A stretch of 64,000 nucleotides of DNA from Caldilineaceae bacterium SB0661_bin_32 (lineage in GTDB: Bacteria > Chloroflexota > Anaerolineae > Caldilineales > Caldilineaceae), in contig VXMH01000016.1 in assembly GCA_009841235.1 (NCBI GenBank), positions 59,019-123,018 on the forward strand. The letters are read 5' to 3'. The position numbers and the translations under genes are program-made. The notes under the pieces were generated by a model that saw nothing but the letters and a program-made list of their open reading frames with translations, was not told the DNA's origin and did not search any database. Of the stretch, positions 41,692 through 48,716 are shown in pieces. Positions within the stretch are counted from its first letter, which is position 1. Every line of letters begins with the position of its first letter.

Positions 41692-43506
41692 ATGGCTAGT
41701 AAAATCGATGGCCTGTATAACATTCGCCATAGCGCAGCCCACGTTATGGCGCAGGCGGTGCTGGAACTATATCCCGAAGCCAAGTATGCGATCGGCCCGC
41801 CGATTGACAACGGCTTCTACTACGACTTTGATCTCGGTGTTGACCAGGACGGCTCTCCGCGTACCTTCCGGCCCGAGGATTTGAAAACGATCGAGAAGCG
41901 CATGCGCCAGATTATCGGCGGCAAGCACCAGTTTGACTATCGCGAGGTCAGCGCCGAAGAGGCCCGCCGGCTCTTCGCCGACCAGCCCTACAAATTGGAA
42001 CTGATCGATGGCCTGGTCGAGGGCGAAATCGACGAATACGGCAACGAAGCGGCTGAAAAACCGGTCATCAGCACCTACAAGCATGATACATTCGAAGACC
42101 TCTGCCGGGGACCCCACGTGGAGCATACCGGTCAGATCGTCGCCGACGGCTTTCAGCTTCTCAGCGTCGCCGGCGCCTACTGGCGGGGGGACGAGAAAAA
42201 CCCGATGCTGCAGCGCATCTACGGCACGGCTTGGCGCAACCGCAAAGAGCTGAGGAAACATCTCGATCAACTCGAAGAGGCCAGGAAACGGGACCACCGT
42301 AAGCTGGGTCGCGAACTGGAGATCTTCATCTTCGAAGAGGAGGTCGGGCCGGGTCTGCCCCTCTGGCTGCCGCGGGGCGCAATCATCATCGAAGAGCTCG
42401 AACGCCTGGCCAAAGAGACCGAGGATGCGGCCGGCTATGATCGCGTGCGCACGCCCCATCTCACCAAGGAGGACCTCTTCCTGCGCAGCGGACACCTCGC
42501 TTTCTACAAGGACAGCATGTACCCGCCGATGGAGATGGAAGGCGTCACCTACTACGTAAAGCCGATGAACTGCCCGATGCACCACAAGATCTTCGGCTCC
42601 AAGCTGCGCAGCTACCGCGAACTGCCCGTGCGGCTGGCCGAGTACGGCACCTGCTACCGCTATGAACAGAGCGGGGAGCTCTTCGGGTTGATGCGCGTCC
42701 GGTCGATGCAGATGAACGACGCCCACATCTACTGCACCCAGGAGCAGTTTGCCGAGGAGTTCATGCGGGTCGTCGATCTGTACAAGTATTACTTCGACCT
42801 CTTCGAAATCGAGCGCTTTGTCATGCGTCTGAGCACGCATCACCCCAGAAAGCTGGGCGAAAAGTACGTCGACAACCGCTCTCTCTGGGAGCAGACCGAG
42901 GAGATGGTGCGCCAGGCGATGACCGATGGCAATGTGCCGTTTGAAGAGGAGCCGGACGAAGCCGCCTTCTACGGCCCCAAGATCGACGTGCAGATCTGGA
43001 GCGCCATCGGCCGCGAGTTCACCCTCGCCACCAATCAGGTCGACTTCGCGCAGCCGGAACGGTTGGACCTCTCCTATATCAACGCGGCCGGCGAAGAGGA
43101 GATCCCGCTGTGTATCCACCGGGCGCCGCTGAGCACGCACGAACGCATGATCGGCTTTCTCATCGAGCATTACGGCGGCAACTTTCCGGTCTGGCTGTCG
43201 CCCGAACAGGTGCGGGTCATTCCCGTTACGTCGGCCCACAATGAATACGCGGCGCAGATTGAGAAGCGCCTTACTGAGGCCGGGGCGCGGGTCTCCGCCG
43301 ACCTGAGCAGCGACCGCATGAACAACAAGATCCGCCAAGCCCAGGGCATGAAGGTTCCCTATATGTTGATCGTCGGTGATCGCGAGGTGGAAGAAGAGAC
43401 CGTTTCGCTGCGCCGGCGCGACGGCGTCCGCCAGAACGGGATGCCGGCGGCGGAGTTCGTCTCGCTTGTCGTCGAGCGTATCGCCAGCCGTGCCAAGACA
43501 TTGTAG
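41692..43506 (+). CDS. thrS: Threonyl-tRNA synthetase lacking the TGS domain
   Basis: ThrRS charges tRNA-Thr. This 604-residue form begins directly at the editing domain: H13 and H17 in HSAAHVMAQAV, then IGPPIDNGFYYDFDL and DLCRGPHV. The catalytic core has FEEEVGPGLPLWLPRG (motif 1 region), the zinc Cys in VKPMNCPMHHKIF, motif 2 TCYRYEQSGE, and motif 3 around PLSTHERMIGFLIEHYGG. The anticodon domain follows (VRVIPVTSAHNEYA). The usual N-terminal TGS domain is absent; the sequence upstream of the ATG does not encode one. GGAG precedes the ATG at good spacing. Confidence 0.95.
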   Translation: MASKIDGLYNIRHSAAHVMAQAVLELYPEAKYAIGPPIDNGFYYDFDLGVDQDGSPRTFRPEDLKTIEKRMRQIIGGKHQFDYREVSAEEARRLFADQPYKLELIDGLVEGEIDEYGNEAAEKPVISTYKHDTFEDLCRGPHVEHTGQIVADGFQLLSVAGAYWRGDEKNPMLQRIYGTAWRNRKELRKHLDQLEEARKRDHRKLGRELEIFIFEEEVGPGLPLWLPRGAIIIEELERLAKETEDAAGYDRVRTPHLTKEDLFLRSGHLAFYKDSMYPPMEMEGVTYYVKPMNCPMHHKIFGSKLRSYRELPVRLAEYGTCYRYEQSGELFGLMRVRSMQMNDAHIYCTQEQFAEEFMRVVDLYKYYFDLFEIERFVMRLSTHHPRKLGEKYVDNRSLWEQTEEMVRQAMTDGNVPFEEEPDEAAFYGPKIDVQIWSAIGREFTLATNQVDFAQPERLDLSYINAAGEEEIPLCIHRAPLSTHERMIGFLIEHYGGNFPVWLSPEQVRVIPVTSAHNEYAAQIEKRLTEAGARVSADLSSDRMNNKIRQAQGMKVPYMLIVGDREVEEETVSLRRRDGVRQNGMPAAEFVSLVVERIASRAKTL

Positions 43507-43568
43507 ACAGAGCGTCGGGACAGCAGTTGTCCACCTATTGGGGGCGCGTCCATGTCCTTTTTTCAGGT

Positions 43569-43597
43569 TTGACGTAACATTCCCGTAGTGCTATACT
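43569..43597 (+). promoter_or_regulatory. Promoter of the infC-rpmI-rplT operon
   Basis: TTGACG (43569-43574), a 17-base spacer and TATACT (43592-43597) make the best sigma70-type promoter in the window. The leader to infC is about 170 nucleotides and could hold regulatory structure. Confidence 0.75.
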
Positions 43598-43777
43598 CTC
43601 ACGGATTTTACAGGCGATCATTTTCCACAGATGTATTCTGACAGTACCCCCATTTTGAAATAGGTTGTTCATTGCGCTACCACCTTAGCATTCGGGCGCA
43701 AGGATTTATCTACGCAAAAGGGGAGAGGGTGTCTACATCTGCGGTGTTGTGGGCAAAACGCCCAAAGGAGACCAGGA

Positions 43778-44290
43778 ATTAGCAGAAACACAACACGAAT
43801 CAACCACCGGATTCGTACGCGTGAGGTGCGGGTCATCGATGAAGTTGGCACGCAACTCGGCATCATGGATGTGCAGGCCGCTCTGCAGGCCGCCGAGGAG
43901 AAGGATCTGGATCTGGTAGAAGTTGCGCCTAACGCCAATCCGCCGGTCTGCCGGTTTATGGATTACGGCAAGTATCTCTACGAGAGACAGAAAAGGGAGC
44001 GGGAGTCGCGCAAGGCCCAAAAGCAGATCGAGATCAAGGAAGTGCGCTTGCGGCCCAAAACGGGCGAGCATGACATTCAGGTCGTTCTCAACAAGACGAG
44101 AAAGTTCCTGAAGGATGGCGCCAAAGTGCGGGTACGCATCCGCTTCCGGGGCCGTGAGATCGTCCACCGGGACATTGCCCTCGATCTGATGAAACGGGTG
44201 ACGGAAGAGCTGGCGGAGGAAGCGGTCGTCGAATCCCGCCCGGGCTTTGAGGGCCGCAGCATGGTGATGCTTCTCGCCCCAGCCGTCTGA
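43778..44290 (+). CDS. infC: Translation initiation factor IF-3, with an ATT start codon
   Basis: IF-3 binds the 30S subunit and checks the start codon. The 170-residue protein fits the family length only if it begins at ATT 43778: the next 16 codons read SRNTTRINHRIRTREV, the standard IF-3 N-terminus, and AAAGGAG (43764-43770) lies 7 bases upstream. Starting at the GTG at 43826 would remove this conserved segment. The rare ATT/AUU start is known from E. coli infC, where IF-3 represses its own synthesis at this codon, so the same feedback is likely here. Domains: N-terminal VRVIDEVGTQLGIM, linker with many charged residues (RQKRERESRKAQKQ), C-terminal KVRVRIRFRGREIVH. Confidence 0.92.
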   Translation: MSRNTTRINHRIRTREVRVIDEVGTQLGIMDVQAALQAAEEKDLDLVEVAPNANPPVCRFMDYGKYLYERQKRERESRKAQKQIEIKEVRLRPKTGEHDIQVVLNKTRKFLKDGAKVRVRIRFRGREIVHRDIALDLMKRVTEELAEEAVVESRPGFEGRSMVMLLAPAV

Positions 44291-44300
44291 CACGAATCTT

Positions 44301-44353
44301 ACAGCCGTCTTTCGCTGCCGACCTCCAAATTTTTGGGCTTGGCAGCTGGCTGT
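44301..44353 (+). promoter_or_regulatory. Structured infC-rpmI spacer, hairpin 1
   Basis: A nested hairpin has outer stem ACAGCC (44301-44306) with GGCTGT (44348-44353) and inner stem GCTGCC (44314-44319) with GGCAGC (44341-44346). It lies just after infC and may be a regulatory site for ribosomal protein L20, which represses rpmI-rplT through this intergenic region in E. coli. Confidence 0.5.
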
Positions 44354-44418
44354 GCTAACATTCAGGCTTGCACGACGCCCTCTGCTGCGCTTGTGCGGAG
44401 GGGAGTTATCTTGTTCAA

Positions 44419-44448
44419 TGCGCCCCCGCCTTAAGGGGGCGCAGTTTT
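44419..44448 (+). promoter_or_regulatory. Structured infC-rpmI spacer, hairpin 2 (attenuator-like)
   Basis: TGCGCCCCC (44419-44427) and GGGGGCGCA (44435-44443) form a perfect 9-bp stem with a 7-base loop followed by GTTTTC. It could partially terminate transcription before rpmI. The U run is short. Confidence 0.55.
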
Positions 44449-44527
44449 CGCTCAGTCATTGCATCCCGTTATGCAGTCTCAATGTGTCCTTGCTTTGTAA
44501 GGGACGCGGGAACAACCGAGAAGACTC

Positions 44528-44716
44528 ATGCCAAAGATGAAGACCCACAAGGGCGCGCAAAAGCGCTTCCGTGTGACGAAGAACGGCAAGTTGCTGCGCC
44601 GGAAACAGGGCGGAAACCACCTGCGCCGCAAGAAACGCAAGGTCAGCGACTATCGTCACAAGATTACAAGCCCGAACAAGGGTCAGGCCAAAGCGACCAA
44701 GAAGCTGGTTTCCTAG
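44528..44716 (+). CDS. rpmI: 50S ribosomal protein L35 (bL35)
   Basis: This 62-residue basic protein matches bL35 over its full length: MPKMKTHKGAQKRFRVTKNG, the Arg/Lys-rich centre KLLRRKQGGNHLRRKKRK and the C-terminal KKLVS. It packs on 23S rRNA near the exit tunnel. It lies 237 bases after infC and 157 bases before rplT, with structured spacers on both sides, the standard infC-rpmI-rplT order. Confidence 0.97.
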   Translation: MPKMKTHKGAQKRFRVTKNGKLLRRKQGGNHLRRKKRKVSDYRHKITSPNKGQAKATKKLVS

Positions 44717-44873
44717 GTTTGTCTCGCCCGGGCGCGGGAGCCTGACAGAACGCAAAGCGCTTTCGTTCCCGGCCTGATTACAGATATTATCGCCTATCCG
44801 TCCATGCGCGCGTTCAGGCCCGGTGGGGCCCCGCTCATAGGTATCGCAACCGTCAGATACAAGGATTCAACCA

Positions 44874-45230
44874 ATGGCACGTTCCAGACCAAAGGTTTAT
44901 GCGCACAGGCGCCATAAGAAGGTACTCAAGTTTACGAAGGGGCAGTTCGGCAGCCGGTCCAAGCTCTTCAAACGCGCCAACGAGGCGATGATCAGATCAC
45001 TTGCCTTTGCCTATCGCGACCGCCGCAACCGCAAACGCGATTTCCGCCGGCTGTGGATTACCCGTATCAATGCCGCGGCCCGGCTCAACGGAATCAGCTA
45101 CAGTCACCTGATCTACGGACTCAAGAAGGCCGACGTACAGGTGGACCGCAAGGTGCTGGCCGATATCGCCGCAAACGACGCCGACGGATTCAGCGCACTG
45201 GCTGACCTGGCCAAGAGCCACGTGAACTGA
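44874..45230 (+). CDS. rplT: 50S ribosomal protein L20 (bL20)
   Basis: This 118-residue protein matches bL20: [20 protein letters not shown], the long basic N-terminal helix, and the C-terminal globular part [20 protein letters not shown] and [21 protein letters not shown]. It is needed early in 50S assembly. In other bacteria L20 also represses its own mRNA. It ends the operon; a strong terminator follows about 80 bases downstream. Confidence 0.97.
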   Translation: MARSRPKVYAHRRHKKVLKFTKGQFGSRSKLFKRANEAMIRSLAFAYRDRRNRKRDFRRLWITRINAAARLNGISYSHLIYGLKKADVQVDRKVLADIAANDADGFSALADLAKSHVN

Positions 45231-45308
45231 ACAGTTCGCTGTTGTTTCACCGAGTGAACGCATTTTCGTAGCGCCCGTCCGGCCGCCCGACAACTCAGAG
45301 TGCAGATT

Positions 45309-45334
45309 GCAGAGACGTTTGTCTCTGCTTTTTT
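45309..45334 (+). terminator. Rho-independent terminator of the infC-rpmI-rplT operon
   Basis: GCAGAGAC (45309-45316), loop GTTT, GTCTCTGC (45321-45328) and six T residues form a textbook intrinsic terminator. Confidence 0.92.
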
Positions 45335-45464
45335 GTCTGATTTTGCCCGGGCCCGCGCCCTGCCGTGACCGGGAGGATAACAGCGTCCGCAATCCCCCAA
45401 CCTCCCCCACTCTCCCGAAGTCGCCGCCGTTTTCTCCTCGGAGTACCTGCGTTTCAGACAGCCG

Positions 45465-46262
45465 ATGAAAGAGATCACAAGCGCCAGCAATCCACAGGTC
45501 AAACTGGCTGCCAGGCTGCACCGCCGCCGCCACCGACAGGCCCACGGCCTCTGTACGCTGGAAGGAACGCGCCTCGTGCAGGACGCCCTGACCATGGGCG
45601 CAGCCTTCCACACCTGTTTCATCACCGCCGCCGCAGCAGAGGCGCAGCCGGACCTGACGGCGCAGCTTCAGCGGGCCTGTCCGCTCTACCTGGTACCGCC
45701 CGCCATTCTCGACAAGATAAGCGAGACCGTATCGCCGCAGAGCATCGCGGCCGTGGTCGCCATACCGGAGCTGCCCCTGCCTTCCGCCGCCGCGCTCTCC
45801 CTCATTCTGGACGGCGTGCAGGATCCCGGCAATGCCGGCACGCTACTGCGCACGGCCGCCGCCGCCGACGTCGATCAGGTCCTGTTCGCGCCCGGCTGCG
45901 TCGACCCGTTCAACGGCAAAGTCCTGCGGGCGGCGATGGGCGCGCACTTCCGCGTCCCAATTCGTATCCTGGCGCAATGGGACGCGGTCTGGGCCGCCCT
46001 GCCCACCGGCCAGCCCCTCTACCTGGCAAGCGCAGAGGGCAGCATTCCGTACGATGAAGTCGACTGGGGCGAACCGGCGACGCTGGCGCTCGGCAGCGAG
46101 GCGCACGGCGCGAGTTCACAGATGCGGGAACGGGCCGAAACCGTAGCGGTTCCCATGGCCGCCGCCACCGAATCGCTCAATGTTGCCGCCGCTGGCGCCG
46201 TCATTCTCTTCGAGGCCGCGCGGCAGCGCAGGGGCGCCGGGGGAAGGTGCACCCCAGATTAG
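45465..46262 (+). CDS. TrmH/SpoU-family RNA 2'-O-methyltransferase
   Basis: This 265-residue SPOUT enzyme has an N-terminal L30e-like substrate domain (ITSASNPQVKLAARLHRRR, LEGTRLVQDAL) and a C-terminal trefoil-knot domain: LILDGVQDPGNAGTLLRTA (motif 1 with catalytic Arg), LALGSEAHGAS (motif 2) and VAVPMAAATESLNVAAAGAV (motif 3). It methylates a ribose in rRNA or tRNA; the family member cannot be fixed from sequence. Its position next to rplT fits the common rplT-trmH neighbourhood in bacteria. The start ATG yields the standard MKEITSASNP opening. Confidence 0.92.
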   Translation: MKEITSASNPQVKLAARLHRRRHRQAHGLCTLEGTRLVQDALTMGAAFHTCFITAAAAEAQPDLTAQLQRACPLYLVPPAILDKISETVSPQSIAAVVAIPELPLPSAAALSLILDGVQDPGNAGTLLRTAAAADVDQVLFAPGCVDPFNGKVLRAAMGAHFRVPIRILAQWDAVWAALPTGQPLYLASAEGSIPYDEVDWGEPATLALGSEAHGASSQMRERAETVAVPMAAATESLNVAAAGAVILFEAARQRRGAGGRCTPD

Positions 46263-46280
46263 GGGGCGCCTCATGGGATC

Positions 46281-46297
46281 GCGGGCGTCTCGCCCGC
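46281..46297. repeat. Short palindromic repeat GCGGGCG-TCT-CGCCCGC
   Basis: A 7-bp stem with a 3-base loop lies 18 bases after the methyltransferase stop. It could help end transcription. Units of this kind are frequent in GC-rich bacterial intergenic DNA. Confidence 0.5.
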
Positions 46298-46371
46298 AGC
46301 CTGTGCAGTTGGACAGAGGCAGCCGGAAACTCGCCCCCATTTTGAATCGCACCCGTCGTATATAAGTCCCT

Positions 46372-46400
46372 TTGACAACCATTTTGCCGCGGGATACACT
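46372..46400 (+). promoter_or_regulatory. Promoter of the helix-hairpin-helix protein gene
   Basis: TTGACA (46372-46377), a 17-base spacer and TACACT (46395-46400) lie 44 bases before the start codon. Confidence 0.65.
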
Positions 46401-46444
46401 AATTCTCACTGTGTCTCTCTTCTTCGGGGCGCACGGGGGAATGT

Positions 46445-47167
46445 ATGGATCTGACAAGCCTGCTCGGGTATATTCTGGTCGGCCTGCTTTTCGGTTGGGT
46501 AAGCTCGACCCTGGTCGAATGGGTCTGGTATCGTGGACGGCGCCGTCGTCTCGATCTGTCAGCGGTGTCGTCCGCCGCGAGAGTATCTCAGCCGCTGCCC
46601 GAAGGGCCGCCCGCGCAGACCTACGGCGCGCCGCCGGGGCCGGCAGCTGATGCGACCGCGAAGGCGGGACGCCGCCGCGGCCGTAAAGATGCCCAACCGG
46701 GGCAGGACCTGTCGAACCGGCCGGACAACCTCACCGCCGTCTACGGCATCGGCGGGCTCTACGAGCGGCGCCTCTATCAGGTCGGCATCTTTACCTGGGA
46801 CCAGCTTTCCCGCGCCGACGCCGAATCGCTGCAACAGATTACCAGGGCGCTGCCGGGCAGCGACACCCGCGCCTGGACTGAGCAGGCCCGCGAGCTGGCC
46901 CAGGCGAACAACCGCATCGGCGCGGTCTACGATGGGCCGCTGCCTGAAGACCTGACCCGCATCGCCGGCGTCGATCAGGTGTTCGAAGATGCGCTCTACG
47001 CCGCCGGCATCTTTACATACCGCCAGCTGGCCGAGCGCACGCCCGACGAGCTGGCCCGCATCATCCCGGCCCACCTCGCAGGCGAAGAGCTCGACTTCGT
47101 CAGTTGGATCGTCCAGGCCGATTCTCTGCGCGACGAATACTACACGGATGAGCCGCCGATCCTTTAG
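46445..47167 (+). CDS. Membrane-anchored helix-hairpin-helix protein
   Basis: This 240-residue protein has an N-terminal membrane helix (LLGYILVGLLFGWVSSTLVEW), a basic cytoplasmic stretch and linker, then two helix-hairpin-helix-like units: DNLTAVYGIGGLYERRLYQV-GIFTWDQLSRA and EDLTRIAGVDQVFEDALYAA-GIFTYRQLAER, both ending in acidic turns. Such units bind DNA non-specifically and appear in proteins annotated as flap-endonuclease-like or DUF4332. The combination of a membrane anchor with HhH units suggests tethering of DNA or RNA to the membrane; no catalytic domain is seen. Start ATG is preceded by GGGGGA. Confidence 0.75.
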   Translation: MDLTSLLGYILVGLLFGWVSSTLVEWVWYRGRRRRLDLSAVSSAARVSQPLPEGPPAQTYGAPPGPAADATAKAGRRRGRKDAQPGQDLSNRPDNLTAVYGIGGLYERRLYQVGIFTWDQLSRADAESLQQITRALPGSDTRAWTEQARELAQANNRIGAVYDGPLPEDLTRIAGVDQVFEDALYAAGIFTYRQLAERTPDELARIIPAHLAGEELDFVSWIVQADSLRDEYYTDEPPIL

Positions 47168-47220
47168 CCTGGACCGTGGCTGTTGAATCTGCAGCCGCCT
47201 CGTTTTTACGGGGTCAGATT

Positions 47221-47249
47221 TTGCCCTCATCTACCCCGTAGGCTAGAAT
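47221..47249 (+). promoter_or_regulatory. Promoter of tRNA-Lys
   Basis: TTGCCC (47221-47226), a 17-base spacer and TAGAAT (47244-47249) precede the tRNA by 16 bases. Confidence 0.5.
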
Positions 47250-47265
47250 TGAGGGCCGTTGTCGC

Positions 47266-47338
47266 GGGTCCCTAGCTCAATTGGTAGAGCAACGGCCTTT
47301 TAAGCCGTGGGTTCTGGGTTCGAGTCCCAGGGGGCTCA
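47266..47338 (+). tRNA. tRNA-Lys(TTT)
   Basis: The cloverleaf is complete: acceptor GGGTCCC with GGGGCTC (two G-U pairs), D stem GCTC/GAGC, anticodon stem ACGGC/GCCGT with loop CTTTTAA (anticodon UUU), T stem CTGGG/CCCAG with loop TTCGAGT, discriminator A. CCA is not encoded. A truncated gene ends inside its 3' end on the other strand. Confidence 0.95.
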
Positions 47339-47545
47339 TTGAGGAAAGAATAGAAGGGGGGGCGCGATAGTCCTCGCCAGGGCGTCGACCACGCGGTCGA
47401 TGGGCGAGTCGCCAAGTTCAAGTAGCGCGCGGACATCGGGCAAGGTTTGGTCAGCGCCTGGCAGGGCAGTCAAATCGACCATCTGGTCGTCAATCAGAAC
47501 CCCACAACGTGGCCCGCTTCCTGAGTCGTATGTCAGCAGTTTCAT
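47336..47545 (-). pseudogene. Truncated fumarylacetoacetate-hydrolase-family N-terminal fragment
   Basis: This 69-residue ORF begins KLLTYDSGSGPRCGVLIDDQMVDLTALPGA-type sequence, the N-terminal domain of FAH/ureidoglycolate-lyase-like enzymes, but the catalytic domain is absent. The frame ends in the last three bases of the tRNA-Lys gene (on the other strand), so the body of the gene was probably lost at the tRNA 3' end, a common integration point. It lies 65 bases downstream of a damaged permease gene. Whether the peptide is made is unknown. Confidence 0.65.
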
Positions 47546-47610
47546 TTATCCCCAATCCTCCTCTTTCAGGTCACAACTTGAGGTAATCTAGTGCCGGTTC
47601 ACGGCGGCTA

Positions 47611-48585
47611 CTAGCCCTTTACGGCGCCTCTAACTATCCCTCCCACGATGTGCCGCTGCCCCAACATAACTATCAGGATGACAGGAATAAGACTCATGAT
47701 CCCACCTACCGCGTACAGTTGGTAGGGTTCTATACGAGCAGCCGGGGCGATTTCAAGGATTCTGACAGTGAGTGTCTTTGCATTTTCGCTCGCCGTGAGA
47801 ATGTTAGCAAGGAGATATTCATTCCATACGCCGATGTACCCGATAAGGAAAGTAGTAACCACCGCAGGCCGAGCGATGGGAAGGATCACATACCAAAAAA
47901 TACCCAGCCACGTGCATCCATCGATATGTGCCGCGTCATCCAGCTCACGAGGTATAGTCTGAAAGTAGGCAAACAAGAAGTAGATGGCAAAGGATAGGCC
48001 AAACGATAGATTGACAAGGATCAATCCAATCTTGGTGTCGTAGAGACCAAGACCTTGATATGCTAAGAAAATTGGCCCCACGGTGGTCATCCCCGGCAAA
48101 GCAATGCTGACAACCAAAACGGCAAAGAGTAGCCCCCTGCCGGGAAGTTCGAACCTGTTGAGACCGTACGCTGCCAACCCACCCATGATGGTGCTGCCCA
48201 GGGCAGCACAGCCTGCAACAATGACACTATTCATCAGTGTCAGGCCGAACTTCAATTGGCGAAATAGGTGCGGGTATCCCTCGAGAGTGAAATGCTGAGG
48301 CCAGTAGCTCTGAGGCAGCATATACACCTCGTCCTGTGTCTTGAACGAGGTGATTCCCATCCAGTAAACGGGAAAGATCAGCAAGACCAATACCAAGGCA
48401 AGAAGGGCATATTGTGCTGTAGTTACTAGGGCTCGTTGACGTTTGTCAGAAAAGTGATTTGCGGGAGCAAAGTGCGATTGATCCGCCCAGGCCCGCGCCG
48501 TCGCGCAAAGAAAACCCGCTACGCCTTCGGTGTTCTTAGCGCCTTTGGTGTTCTTAGCGCCCCTTCGTGTCCCTTCGTGGATCAA
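47611..48585 (-). CDS. Carbohydrate ABC permease (MalG-like), 5' end probably replaced by repeat DNA
   Basis: From about residue 50 this is a normal six-helix MalG-type permease; the EAA loop reads LDDAAHIDGCTWLGIFW and the helices are intact to the C-terminus (VRGAVKG). No ATG or GTG start lies between the hydrophobic part and upstream repeat DNA: the only in-frame start is a TTG inside the CACGAAGGG-type repeat array, and residues 2-25 are translated repeat. So the native 5' end seems lost or an unusual start is used. Base use is less GC-rich than its neighbours. There is no partner permease or binding protein beside it. Confidence 0.75.
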   Translation of the reverse strand: MIHEGTRRGAKNTKGAKNTEGVAGFLCATARAWADQSHFAPANHFSDKRQRALVTTAQYALLALVLVLLIFPVYWMGITSFKTQDEVYMLPQSYWPQHFTLEGYPHLFRQLKFGLTLMNSVIVAGCAALGSTIMGGLAAYGLNRFELPGRGLLFAVLVVSIALPGMTTVGPIFLAYQGLGLYDTKIGLILVNLSFGLSFAIYFLFAYFQTIPRELDDAAHIDGCTWLGIFWYVILPIARPAVVTTFLIGYIGVWNEYLLANILTASENAKTLTVRILEIAPAARIEPYQLYAVGGIMSLIPVILIVMLGQRHIVGGIVRGAVKG

Positions 48586-48716
48586 AAAGGTGTTCTCCGC
48601 GTCCCTCCGCGTCCTCCGCGGATCAAAAAAAGCAGTTCTTCGCGTCCCTTAGTGGCCCTTAGTGGATCAACAAAAAGGTGTTCTCCGCGGTCCTTCGTGG
48701 ATCGCGGCGGCACAAA
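48523..48716. repeat. CACGAAGGG-type repeat array, copy A
   Basis: About 190 bases of related short units (CCTTCGTGTCCC, CCGCGTCCTCCGCGGATC, CCCTTAGTGGATCAAC) separated by A runs. Almost the same array recurs at 49700-49871 (copy B) in the same orientation, and an inverted shorter one at 63858-63965 (copy C). It supplies the first codons of the adjacent permease frame. Confidence 0.85.

Noticed and set aside
43826..44290. infC starting at the GTG at 43826
   Set aside because: This start removes the conserved IF-3 N-terminus, while ATT at 43778 has a strong ribosome-binding site and gives a full-length protein.
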